Source of the DNA: Chloroflexota bacterium
GTDB lineage: Bacteria > Chloroflexota > Dehalococcoidia > SZUA-161 > SpSt-899
Length of the DNA: 5,127 nucleotides
Reading direction: 5' to 3'
NCBI GenBank assembly: GCA_018657655.1
Contig: JABHWQ010000108.1
Location: 1 to 5,127 of the forward strand
Shown here: piece by piece, positions 1-5,051 of the stretch
Layout: each line of letters starts with the position of its first letter
Numbering within the stretch: the stretch's first letter is position 1
Notes under the pieces: model-generated
Databases searched by the model: none
What the model saw: only the letters and a program-made list of their open reading frames with translations
Told to the model about the DNA's origin: nothing
Program-made: the position numbers and the translations under genes

Positions 1-95
1 AATCCGGCGAGTCCTATGAAAGCGTTGCATCTGATGCGCAGGCATCTCTGGGATTGACGGATAGTGGTGGTTCCGGTGGAGGGGGCGAGGAGTAG
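1..95 (+). CDS. C-terminal end of an unidentified protein (5' truncated by window edge)
   Basis: An open frame enters from the left edge (first full codon at 3) and stops at TAG 93-95. The visible 30 residues contain Ser/Asp/Glu-rich sequence with a Tyr near the start, then a low-complexity glycine run and two terminal glutamates (GGSGGGGEE). This looks like a disordered acidic tail. Such tails occur in chaperones such as DnaK and in many unrelated proteins, so no function is assigned. The stop lies only 4 nt before the next start, and the Shine-Dalgarno of that next gene (GAGGAG 87-92) sits within these last codons. The two genes are therefore probably co-transcribed and possibly translationally coupled. 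No alternative frame explains the region better. Confidence 0.6.
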   Translation, partial: SGESYESVASDAQASLGLTDSGGSGGGGEE

Positions 96-99
96 CTGC

Positions 100-456
100 A
101 TGCCGATCTATGAGTATCGCTGCGAGAATTGCGAAAGCAAAACAAGCGTTTTTGTGAGGACTGTGTCTTCTCCTGTTGATGCAGCCTGTTCTTCGTGCGG
201 CAGCAAGGAAATGACTCGTCTTATAACCAGTTTTGGTATTTCCAAAACTGTCAGTGATGTCCACGAAGCCTTCAGCAATCCGAATAGCTCGGATTATTAT
301 AGTGATCCGCGCAATATCGGTAGATGGACGGAAGAGAAATTTGCCAATATGGGTATGGAAATTCCGTCCAGTGTTCGCAACATGATTGATAGTGCCCGGG
401 ATGGCGAGATGCCAGGCGCTGCCAAAGACCTTCAGCCAAACGTTAATGAAATATAG
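100..456 (+). CDS. FmdB-family zinc ribbon protein with C-terminal extension
   Basis: Small (118 aa) putative regulatory or metal-binding protein. The N-terminus MPIYEYRCENC is the signature of the FmdB/CxxC_CxxC_SSSS zinc ribbon: C8 and C11 form the first knuckle, C30 and C33 (CSSC) the second, and together they should bind one Zn2+. After the ribbon (about residues 1-40) comes a roughly 75-residue extension containing DPRNIGRW followed by a helix-like acidic stretch (PSSVRNMIDSARDGEMP). From memory, similar extensions occur in Chloroflexota homologues. The start at 100 is chosen because MPIYEY is the family N-terminus and GAGGAG (87-92) lies 7 nt upstream; the in-frame ATG at 64 would add 12 atypical residues. 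The molecular role of this family is poorly known. The name comes from a gene proposed to regulate formamidase and amidase, and that function should not be transferred here. The gene sits 4 nt after its upstream neighbour and about 13 nt before thiE, so it is an internal operon member. Confidence 0.9.
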   Translation: MPIYEYRCENCESKTSVFVRTVSSPVDAACSSCGSKEMTRLITSFGISKTVSDVHEAFSNPNSSDYYSDPRNIGRWTEEKFANMGMEIPSSVRNMIDSARDGEMPGAAKDLQPNVNEI

Positions 457-469
457 GCTCTACTTTAGA

Positions 470-1516
470 ATGTTGCGTCTCATGGATGCCAATCTCGATC
501 GTCTCAGCGAAGGACTGCGTGTCCTCGAAGATGTCGCCCGTTTTGTTCTCGACGATATTCATACAACCGAGAAATTGAAGCGTATGCGGCATGAATTGAC
601 CGCGACCGATCCTGTCTTCCAGAACAGATTATTGTCCGCACGGGATTCGGGAGGTGATGTGGGACGTGAGGGGGGCGGAATCACCGGAACTCCCAGGAAT
701 CATATTATCGATCTGGTTGCAGCCAATGCCAAACGAGCACAAGAATCTCTGCGTGTTTTAGAGGAGTTTGCCAAATTACCCGAAATGCCTGCTGAAGTTG
801 CGGAACGCAACTTTGAACATGCCAGGTTCACTCTCTATGAGATCGAAAAATTGCTTACATTTCGGCTGGCACGTCACGAACAAAGAGAAAAGGTCGCCGG
901 TCTTTATGTAATTATTGATAGTCAAACGCTGGTGGGAAGAGATGAAATCGAGATAACTCGGCAGGTTATTCAGGGGGGAGCCAGCGTTGTACAGCTTCGG
1001 GACAAGCATAGGGACAAACGCGATTTGATTGCAGTAGCCGATGAACTAAAGAAGATTTGCGCCGGGGCGGGCGTGCCTTTCCTGATAAACGATCATGTGG
1101 ATGTGGCGGTGGCTATTGATGCTGATGGAGTTCACGTCGGGCAAAATGATCTTCCCGTATCCTTAGCGCGCGAGATGCTGGCTTTGGATAAGATCATCGG
1201 TTGTTCAGCCCGTACTGTGGATTTAGCTCTCCGGGCTGAGCAAGATGGAGCCGACTATATAGGGGTGGGTGCCATGTATTTCTCGTCCACCAAGACCGAT
1301 GCTGAAGTTGTTGGCCCGGGCGGACTCAGTGAAATAAAGAATGCGGTCTCAGTGCCTATTGTGGCAATTGGGGGAATTAGTGAGGAGAACATCAGTCAGG
1401 TAATCGAAGCGGGAGCTGATTCCGTCGCTGTGATAGGTGCTGTACTGAATAGCGGAGATATAATGGAAGCAACCAATAAAATGGCGGCGAAAGTTGCCGA
1501 AAGGGGTGGCAAATGA
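470..1516 (+). CDS. thiE: ThiD2-ThiE fusion: thiamine phosphate synthase with N-terminal ThiD2 domain
   Basis: Cytosolic thiamine biosynthesis enzyme (348 aa from ATG 470). The C-terminal domain (about 142-345) is a ThiE TIM barrel joining HMP-pyrophosphate and thiazole phosphate to give thiamine phosphate plus PPi. Visible family residues are QLRDK (Q175, R177, K179), IND (N207, D208), ADGVHVGQ (D219), GCSART (S246), a phosphate-binding SSTK (272-275) and AIGGI (299-303). The N-terminal domain (about 1-135) matches ThiD2, which is reported in fusion with ThiE and proposed as an alternative HMP-phosphate kinase. It contains two similar motifs, at 7-24 and 85-102 (ANxxRxxExLRVLE). ThiE alone is about 210 aa, so the extra length is this domain. 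The start is uncertain: 446, 470 and 482 are in-frame ATGs, none with a good Shine-Dalgarno. 470 or 482 fits the usual domain beginning (LMDANLDRLSEGLRVLE). Its stop overlaps the next start (ATGA). No TPP riboswitch is visible in the window upstream; the operon start lies outside it. Confidence 0.93.
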   Translation: MLRLMDANLDRLSEGLRVLEDVARFVLDDIHTTEKLKRMRHELTATDPVFQNRLLSARDSGGDVGREGGGITGTPRNHIIDLVAANAKRAQESLRVLEEFAKLPEMPAEVAERNFEHARFTLYEIEKLLTFRLARHEQREKVAGLYVIIDSQTLVGRDEIEITRQVIQGGASVVQLRDKHRDKRDLIAVADELKKICAGAGVPFLINDHVDVAVAIDADGVHVGQNDLPVSLAREMLALDKIIGCSARTVDLALRAEQDGADYIGVGAMYFSSTKTDAEVVGPGGLSEIKNAVSVPIVAIGGISEENISQVIEAGADSVAVIGAVLNSGDIMEATNKMAAKVAERGGK

Positions 1517-2163
1517 CAGAGTTAAACACTGATCTGGTGAGAATCGGGGAGATAATCAGGGCCAACTTTACTGCCAAGAATGAGGCTCGGGACAAAGCTA
1601 TCAAGTCATCCCGGGAAGCAATATACAAGTGTTCTACTTCGATAAGGGCAGCGCATCGAGGGGAGTATGAACTGGCGAGTTCTTTAGCTGCTGCGGCCAA
1701 AGCCATTCTGGATGAGGTGGATGAAGCCATTGCCCAAAATGACGATCTTCGTTACACGGGATTCGTTCTTGATTCTCAGAAGGAATATGCGGAAGCTCGT
1801 ATAACGCTGGCCCTGGTCTCCGGTGAATCCATTCCGGGTCCGGACGAGCTTGGTGTTAGATATTCGGCTTATTTGAATGGACTGGGAGAAGCAGCGGGGG
1901 AACTGCGACGGCATATTCTTGATGTGATGAGACGTGGTGAAGTACAGCAATGCGAAGATATTCTGGAGATGATGGACGATATCTACAGTTTGCTGGTAAC
2001 TATTGATTATCCTGATGCGGTTACCGGCGGTTTGCGCAGGACAACCGATATGGTCAGGGGTGTCCTGGAAAGAAGCAGGGGCGATTTGACTGTAGCGCTG
2101 AGGCAAAGAGAACTGGAGACAAAGCTGGAAGCGTTTAATAAAAATATGGAAGGAACGCGATAA
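1513..2163 (+). CDS. Translin-family protein (TRAX/archaeal translin-like, putative nucleic-acid-binding RNase)
   Basis: A 216-aa, apparently all-helical soluble protein. Translin-family landmarks are the E-x-x-E helix motif in KEYAEAR (E91, E94), GLGEAAGELRR (E126, G129, E130) and the C-terminal DYPDAVTGGLRRTTD (165-179) followed by VLERSRGDL. Eukaryotic translin/TRAX forms the C3PO endoribonuclease, with acidic catalytic residues in TRAX of the pattern ExxE plus DxxxE. Here the second pattern reads E126-x-x-x-E130, so the Asp position appears to be Glu; this alignment is from memory. Archaeal relatives are RNases or nucleic-acid binders and are often misnamed haloacid dehalogenase in genome annotations. 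The start ATG 1513 overlaps the thiE stop by 4 nt (1513-1516), with an AAGGGG-type Shine-Dalgarno around 1501-1506, so translation is probably coupled. Length is close to human translin (228 aa). Family membership is fairly sure; activity and substrate are unknown. Confidence 0.85.
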   Translation: MTELNTDLVRIGEIIRANFTAKNEARDKAIKSSREAIYKCSTSIRAAHRGEYELASSLAAAAKAILDEVDEAIAQNDDLRYTGFVLDSQKEYAEARITLALVSGESIPGPDELGVRYSAYLNGLGEAAGELRRHILDVMRRGEVQQCEDILEMMDDIYSLLVTIDYPDAVTGGLRRTTDMVRGVLERSRGDLTVALRQRELETKLEAFNKNMEGTR

Positions 2164-2168
2164 CTACT

Positions 2169-2345
2169 GTGGTCAACAGAGCTTTCGAATGGAGCATTGC
2201 GGGGCTCATTGCTCTGGTAATTGCGTGGATAGTGCTGGGGATAGTGTTCCATATCTTGCCATCTGTAGTAGTTATTCTGGTAGGAATTGTTGTTGAGATT
2301 GTGTTGGGTGGGCTGTTGTTGCGTATCTGGGGCAAAGGAAATTAG
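2169..2345 (+). CDS. Small hydrophobic membrane protein (58 aa, GTG start), function unknown
   Basis: A short frame opens at GTG 2169, 5 nt after the translin stop, and ends at TAG 2343-2345. The product is overwhelmingly hydrophobic: after MVNRAFEW come residues 9-30 (Ile/Leu/Val/Ala/Gly with W20 and H28), a Pro-Ser turn at 31-32, and a second hydrophobic stretch 33-51 containing one acidic residue (E43). It closes with a basic tail, R52-I-W-G-K56-G-N. This is the pattern of a two-helix membrane hairpin with the positively charged end probably cytoplasmic. Support for a real gene is the operon spacing, the membrane-protein composition and the terminator about 65 nt downstream. Against it, the only Shine-Dalgarno-like sequence (AGGA 2151-2154) is 14 nt from the GTG and no ATG is available. 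I do not recognise the family. Co-transcription with the translin gene is likely; a functional link is not shown. Confidence 0.6.
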   Translation: MVNRAFEWSIAGLIALVIAWIVLGIVFHILPSVVVILVGIVVEIVLGGLLLRIWGKGN

Positions 2346-2411
2346 AGAGAACGGAAAAGAGGTAAATGGATAGTTGGCGGCCGGCATTCGCTGAAATTTG
2401 GATATATGCTG

Positions 2412-2442
2412 GGCTTGATCTGTAAAAAGATCAAGCCTTTTT
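2412..2442 (+). terminator. Intrinsic terminator closing the thiE-translin operon
   Basis: A perfect 10-bp stem, GGCTTGATCT (2412-2421) with AGATCAAGCC (2428-2437), has a 6-nt loop (GTAAAA) and is followed at once by five T residues (2438-2442). It lies about 65 nt after the small membrane ORF and is the expected end of the upstream transcript. Confidence 0.92.
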
Positions 2443-2481
2443 GATTGTTGAGTATAAAAAAGATGAATTGGTAGCTCTGTG

Positions 2482-2505
2482 ATACTAGGCATTTATGCCT
2501 AGTAT
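2482..2505. repeat. Perfect inverted repeat, 11-bp arms, 2-nt spacer
   Basis: ATACTAGGCAT (2482-2492) is followed by TT and its exact complement ATGCCTAGTAT (2495-2505). There is no T-tract after it (next bases ACCGCATGG), so it is not a standard terminator. It overlaps a possible extended -10 (TGTGATACT, 2478-2486), which would suit a repressor operator. It could equally form the first hairpin of a leader RNA. The protein that would bind it is unknown. Confidence 0.6.
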
Positions 2506-2595
2506 ACCGCATGGGGCCTAGGTCTTTTGTTCGGTTGGTCAATACGCTGGCCTGCCGATGCGACCCGATCAGTTCTGATGCTAGCATGGATTCAG

Positions 2596-2623
2596 TGGGG
2601 GCAATTATAGTTGCCCCCATTTT
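2596..2623 (+). terminator. Terminator-like GC-rich hairpin upstream of hppA (possible attenuator)
   Basis: TGGGGGCAA (2596-2604) pairs with TTGCCCCCA (2611-2619) around a 6-nt loop, followed by TTTT (2620-2623) and then ATGG. Stem strength is good, while the T-tract is short. It lies 153 nt after a full terminator and 52 nt before the hppA start with no gene between. It therefore either ends a short non-coding transcript or acts as a conditional terminator in the hppA leader. Confidence 0.65.
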
Positions 2624-2661
2624 ATGGTCGTCGGGGCATGTCCCTGGCGGGAATTCCATCT

Positions 2662-2668
2662 AAGGAGG
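2662..2668 (+). promoter_or_regulatory. Shine-Dalgarno of hppA, decides the GTG start
   Basis: TAAGGAGGT (2661-2669) is a near-perfect complement of the 16S 3' end. It is 7 nt from GTG 2676 and only 1 nt from the in-frame TTG at 2670, so initiation at 2676 is strongly preferred and the two-codon longer form is unlikely. Confidence 0.9.
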
Positions 2669-2675
2669 TTTGGTA

Positions 2676-4787
2676 GTGGATTTAATCTATTATGCCCTGA
2701 TAGCGGGACTCATAGGGTTGGTTTTCGCTGTCTTCCTGGTCACAAAATTGATGAAGAAGGACAGGGGCAATCAAGAAGTTCGAGAGATTTCAGAGCTCAT
2801 CGAAAAGGGTGCTATGGCTTTCCTGGTGCGCGAGTACAAGACACTTGCTGCGTTCGTAGTGATAGTGGCCATAATACTGGGAGTTCTGATTGAGCCCAAA
2901 GGTCTTGTGGCAGTTGCCTATCTAATAGGTACATGCTGTTCCGTACTTGCCGGATTCATTGGAATGAAGATTGGAACCAAGTCCAATTGCCGTACCGTTG
3001 CCGGTGTTCAGAAAAGCCTGAATGAGGGCCTGAGAGTTGCTTTCAGTAGCGGTGCCGTAATGGGACTGGCGGTTGTTTCTCTAGCCATAATAGGTCTCAG
3101 CGTCATATATGTCATCTGGGGTGACCACAAAACCGACGGTGTTTCCGATATCACAAGTATCTTGGTCGGATTTGGTTTTGGTGCCTCCTCTATAGCCCTG
3201 TTTGCCAGGGTTGGTGGTGGTATCTACACCAAAGCCGCTGACGTTGGTTCCGACCTGGTCGGTAAGGTAGAGGCTGGAATTCCTGAGGATGACCCGAGGA
3301 ATCCTGGTGTGATTGCTGACAATGTTGGTGATAATGTTGGTGATATTGCTGGAATGGGAGCCGACCTGTTTGAATCATACGCAGGCGCTATCATTGCCAC
3401 TATGACAGTTGCTATAGGGGCAGGTATTGCCTTTGACGGCAAGCTGGCTATGCTGCCGTTCATCATCGCTGCAGTCGGCATTCTTTGTTCCATCGCCGGG
3501 ACGTTCTTCGTTCGGGTTGGTGAACAACTCAAGATCGAAGCCCTTCTGGCAGCACTGCGACGCGGTGTATACGCGGCATCTATATTCGTTGCCGGTTTCT
3601 CTCTCTTAGCGATGCATTTGATGGGTATCGATGATGAGCTCAAAAAAGTTGTTGTTGCTGCGCCAGATTTTATTGATGTTTCCATGTGGGATATCTGGTT
3701 TTCAGTCATCGCCGGCTTGGTTGCCGGTGTTCTGATTGGTGTTAGTATTGAATACTACACTGCTGATATTTATAAACCCACGCAGAGAGTTGCCGAAGCC
3801 TCTGAAACCGGAACAGGAACACTTATAATCAAGGGTTTCTCTACCGGGCTGATGAGCACAGTGATTCCGGTAATCCTGGTTGTAGCTGCTGTTCTGGTAG
3901 CTTACGAACTGGCCGGATTATACGGTGTGGCTATTACCGCGGTTGGAATGCTTTCCACGCTAGGTATCACGTTGGCTACTGACGCTTACGGTCCTGTTGC
4001 TGACAATGCCGGTGGTATTGCTGAGCAGGCTGGTCTTCCCCCTGAGATCAGGGAAAAGACAGATGCTCTTGATTCACTGGGTAACACCACTGCCGCTACC
4101 GGTAAGGGATTTGCCATTGGATCAGCTGCATTGACGGCTCTTGGCCTGACGGCTGCTTTTGGTCAGGACATACAGAATGAGATGGCGGCCGAAGGAGTTA
4201 ACGAGACTTTCAGCATGAGCCTTATGGATCCACAGGTTGTGATGGGTGTGTTGATTGGTGGCATGATGGTGTGTCTGTTCAGCGCTTTAACCATGGACGC
4301 GGTTGGTAAAGCCGCTATGGGTGTGGTTAACGAGGTTCGTCGCCAGTGGCGTGAGATACCGGGTCTGCTCGAAGGCAAACCAGGAGTCAAACCAGACTAC
4401 AACACGTGCGTTGACATGAGTACCAAAGCAGCTCTTAAATCGATGATGCTGCCAGGTATTTTGGCTGTGCTCGTACCCGTCATTGTGGGTATTGTTCCAT
4501 TCCTTGGCCCTGAGGCGCTGGGCGGACTGTTGATTGGCGCTATCGGTACTGGTTTCCTGTTAGCGGTCACAATGGCCAATGCCGGCGGTTCTTGGGACAA
4601 TGCCAAGAAGTATATTGAGCAGGGACACCTTGGTGGAAAAGGTTCGGATGCTCATAAAGCAGCGGTCAACGGCGATACTGTTGGTGATCCGTTTAAGGAC
4701 ACCTCCGGACCATCGCTTAATATCTTGATCAAGCTTATGAGCATGATCTCCCTGCTGTTCGTACCGGTATTCGTCGATTTCATGTAG
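2676..4787 (+). CDS. hppA: Membrane-bound ion-translocating pyrophosphatase, K+-dependent type
   Basis: Integral membrane pump (703 aa, usual family length) that hydrolyses cytosolic pyrophosphate to move H+ and/or Na+ across the membrane. The frame is intact and rich in hydrophobic segments, consistent with the family's 16 helices. Catalytic signatures are DVGSDLVGKVEAG (189-201; D189, D193, K197), DDPRNP (205-210), DNVGDNVGD (215-223), TDAYGPVADNAGG (435-447), NAGGSWDNAKK (635-645) and GDTVGDPFKDTSGPSLN (666-682). The cation-dependence motif reads GNTTAATGKG (469-478): Ala at 473 and Gly at 476 are the K+-dependent signature, whereas K+-independent enzymes have Lys and Thr there. The helix-6 glutamate is E233 in DLFES, the position typical of Na+-PPases but also found in some H+ pumps, so the transported ion is not settled. 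The start is GTG 2676 from Shine-Dalgarno spacing. The gene lies alone between two terminator structures, so it is probably monocistronic. Confidence 0.98.
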   Translation: MDLIYYALIAGLIGLVFAVFLVTKLMKKDRGNQEVREISELIEKGAMAFLVREYKTLAAFVVIVAIILGVLIEPKGLVAVAYLIGTCCSVLAGFIGMKIGTKSNCRTVAGVQKSLNEGLRVAFSSGAVMGLAVVSLAIIGLSVIYVIWGDHKTDGVSDITSILVGFGFGASSIALFARVGGGIYTKAADVGSDLVGKVEAGIPEDDPRNPGVIADNVGDNVGDIAGMGADLFESYAGAIIATMTVAIGAGIAFDGKLAMLPFIIAAVGILCSIAGTFFVRVGEQLKIEALLAALRRGVYAASIFVAGFSLLAMHLMGIDDELKKVVVAAPDFIDVSMWDIWFSVIAGLVAGVLIGVSIEYYTADIYKPTQRVAEASETGTGTLIIKGFSTGLMSTVIPVILVVAAVLVAYELAGLYGVAITAVGMLSTLGITLATDAYGPVADNAGGIAEQAGLPPEIREKTDALDSLGNTTAATGKGFAIGSAALTALGLTAAFGQDIQNEMAAEGVNETFSMSLMDPQVVMGVLIGGMMVCLFSALTMDAVGKAAMGVVNEVRRQWREIPGLLEGKPGVKPDYNTCVDMSTKAALKSMMLPGILAVLVPVIVGIVPFLGPEALGGLLIGAIGTGFLLAVTMANAGGSWDNAKKYIEQGHLGGKGSDAHKAAVNGDTVGDPFKDTSGPSLNILIKLMSMISLLFVPVFVDFM

Positions 4788-4815
4788 AATCGAAAAAGAT
4801 TAAGACTTTGTACAA

Positions 4816-4854
4816 AAATGAGGGACGACTTTTAAGTCGTCCCTCATTTGTTTT
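4816..4854. terminator. Strong intrinsic terminator after hppA, possibly bidirectional
   Basis: A 15-bp perfect stem (4816-4830 with 4835-4849) is built around GAGGGACGACT and AGTCGTCCCTC with a 4-nt loop. Its T-rich 3' flank (ATTTGTTTT) and A-rich 5' flank (ACAAAAAT) mean it could also act on the opposite strand. It starts 29 nt after the hppA stop and separates the pump gene from the groES unit. Confidence 0.92.
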
Positions 4855-4908
4855 GCCCACTTGCATCAAATGCATAACCCTCGATAGTGTAGTGGCTCCT
4901 CATAGGTC

Positions 4909-4942
4909 ACCTTTCAATCCTAAGTGGTTGATTTTGAAAGGT
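4909..4942. repeat. Inverted repeat upstream of the groES promoter
   Basis: ACCTTTCAA (4909-4917) and its exact complement TTGAAAGGT (4934-4942) are separated by 16 nt, ending 10 nt before the -35 box. The element GGTTGA is also directly repeated at 4926-4931 and 4940-4945. It could be an upstream regulator site or chance AT-rich symmetry; no known operator is recognised. The remaining stretch 4855-4908 shows only a short TGCAT-CAA-ATGCA palindrome (4862-4874). Confidence 0.4.
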
Positions 4943-4952
4943 TGAACAACGC

Positions 4953-4981
4953 TTGACAAATAAAAATGAGTGTGGTAAAAA
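4953..4981 (+). promoter_or_regulatory. Sigma-70/SigA-type promoter of groES
   Basis: The -35 is a consensus TTGACA (4953-4958). After a 17-bp spacer the -10 is TAAAAA (4976-4981, 4 of 6 matches) preceded by an extended -10 TGG (4973-4975). The predicted start of transcription is near 4988, inside the CIRCE element, as is usual for HrcA-repressed operons. Confidence 0.82.
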
Positions 4982-4983
4982 GT

Positions 4984-5014
4984 AATTAGCACTCTCCAAG
5001 CGAGAGTGCTAATT
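4984..5014. promoter_or_regulatory. CIRCE operator (HrcA binding site)
   Basis: The exact CIRCE consensus is present: TTAGCACTC (4986-4994), 9-nt spacer, GAGTGCTAA (5004-5012). The symmetry extends two bases on each side and two inward, giving 13-bp arms 4984-4996 and 5002-5014. HrcA binds this site to repress groESL in non-stress conditions and is released on heat shock. It overlaps the predicted transcription start and ends 37 nt before the groES start codon, so it would also form a hairpin at the 5' end of the mRNA. Confidence 0.97.
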
Positions 5015-5051
5015 GATGCAAGAGACCAAAAATAAAAAACGGAGGTTGGTT

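Larger units (their letters stand above)
2443..2675 (+). other. Non-coding, structure-rich interval upstream of hppA (candidate 5' leader or small RNA)
   Basis: No convincing gene is present here. Three RNA-foldable blocks follow one another. The first is the dyad at 2482-2505. The second is a long-range helix pairing CGCAT-GG-GGCC (2508-2518) with GGCC..CC.ATGCG (2549-2562), 11 bp with two small bulges. The third is a GC-rich hairpin at 2596-2619 followed by TTTT. Smaller elements are ATCAG/CTGAT (2568-2579) and the palindrome ATGCTAGCAT (2578-2587). Candidate promoter pieces are TATAAA (2453-2458, no clear -35) and an extended -10-like TGTGATACT (2478-2486, no clear -35). It does not resemble tRNA (no T-loop consensus) or any riboswitch class I recognise. 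It is either the leader of hppA or a short independent RNA ending near 2623. Confidence 0.45.

Noticed and set aside
386..469. N-terminal extension of the thiamine enzyme from ATG 386
   Set aside because: It would lie inside the conserved FmdB-family gene in another frame and add 28 residues not seen at the start of ThiD2 domains.
2007..2492. 161-aa minus-strand frame over the translin 3' end and small membrane ORF
   Set aside because: Low-complexity Gln/Asn/Tyr/Ser composition typical of antisense translation, and it crosses the intrinsic terminator.
2500..2590. Possible tRNA-like fold in the hppA leader
   Set aside because: No GTTCRANNC T-loop, no acceptor pairing of 7 bp and no CCA; the helices do not fit a cloverleaf.
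2342..2659. 105-aa minus-strand frame across the intergenic interval
   Set aside because: No ribosome binding site before its ATG (the local sequence is the complement of the hppA Shine-Dalgarno), and it reads through the operon terminator, the dyad and the second hairpin.
2511..2663. 50-codon ATG frame in the hppA leader ending in the hppA Shine-Dalgarno
   Set aside because: No Shine-Dalgarno upstream of 2511, composition unlike a leader peptide, and it runs through both arms of two predicted RNA helices, so non-coding RNA explains it better.
2624..2893. 89-aa plus-strand frame overlapping the start of hppA
   Set aside because: Out of frame with the unmistakable hppA protein and without its own ribosome binding site.
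3224..3709. 161-aa minus-strand frame inside hppA
   Set aside because: A shadow of the strongly conserved pyrophosphatase frame; Ala/Pro/Ser/Thr-rich antisense composition and no ribosome binding site.
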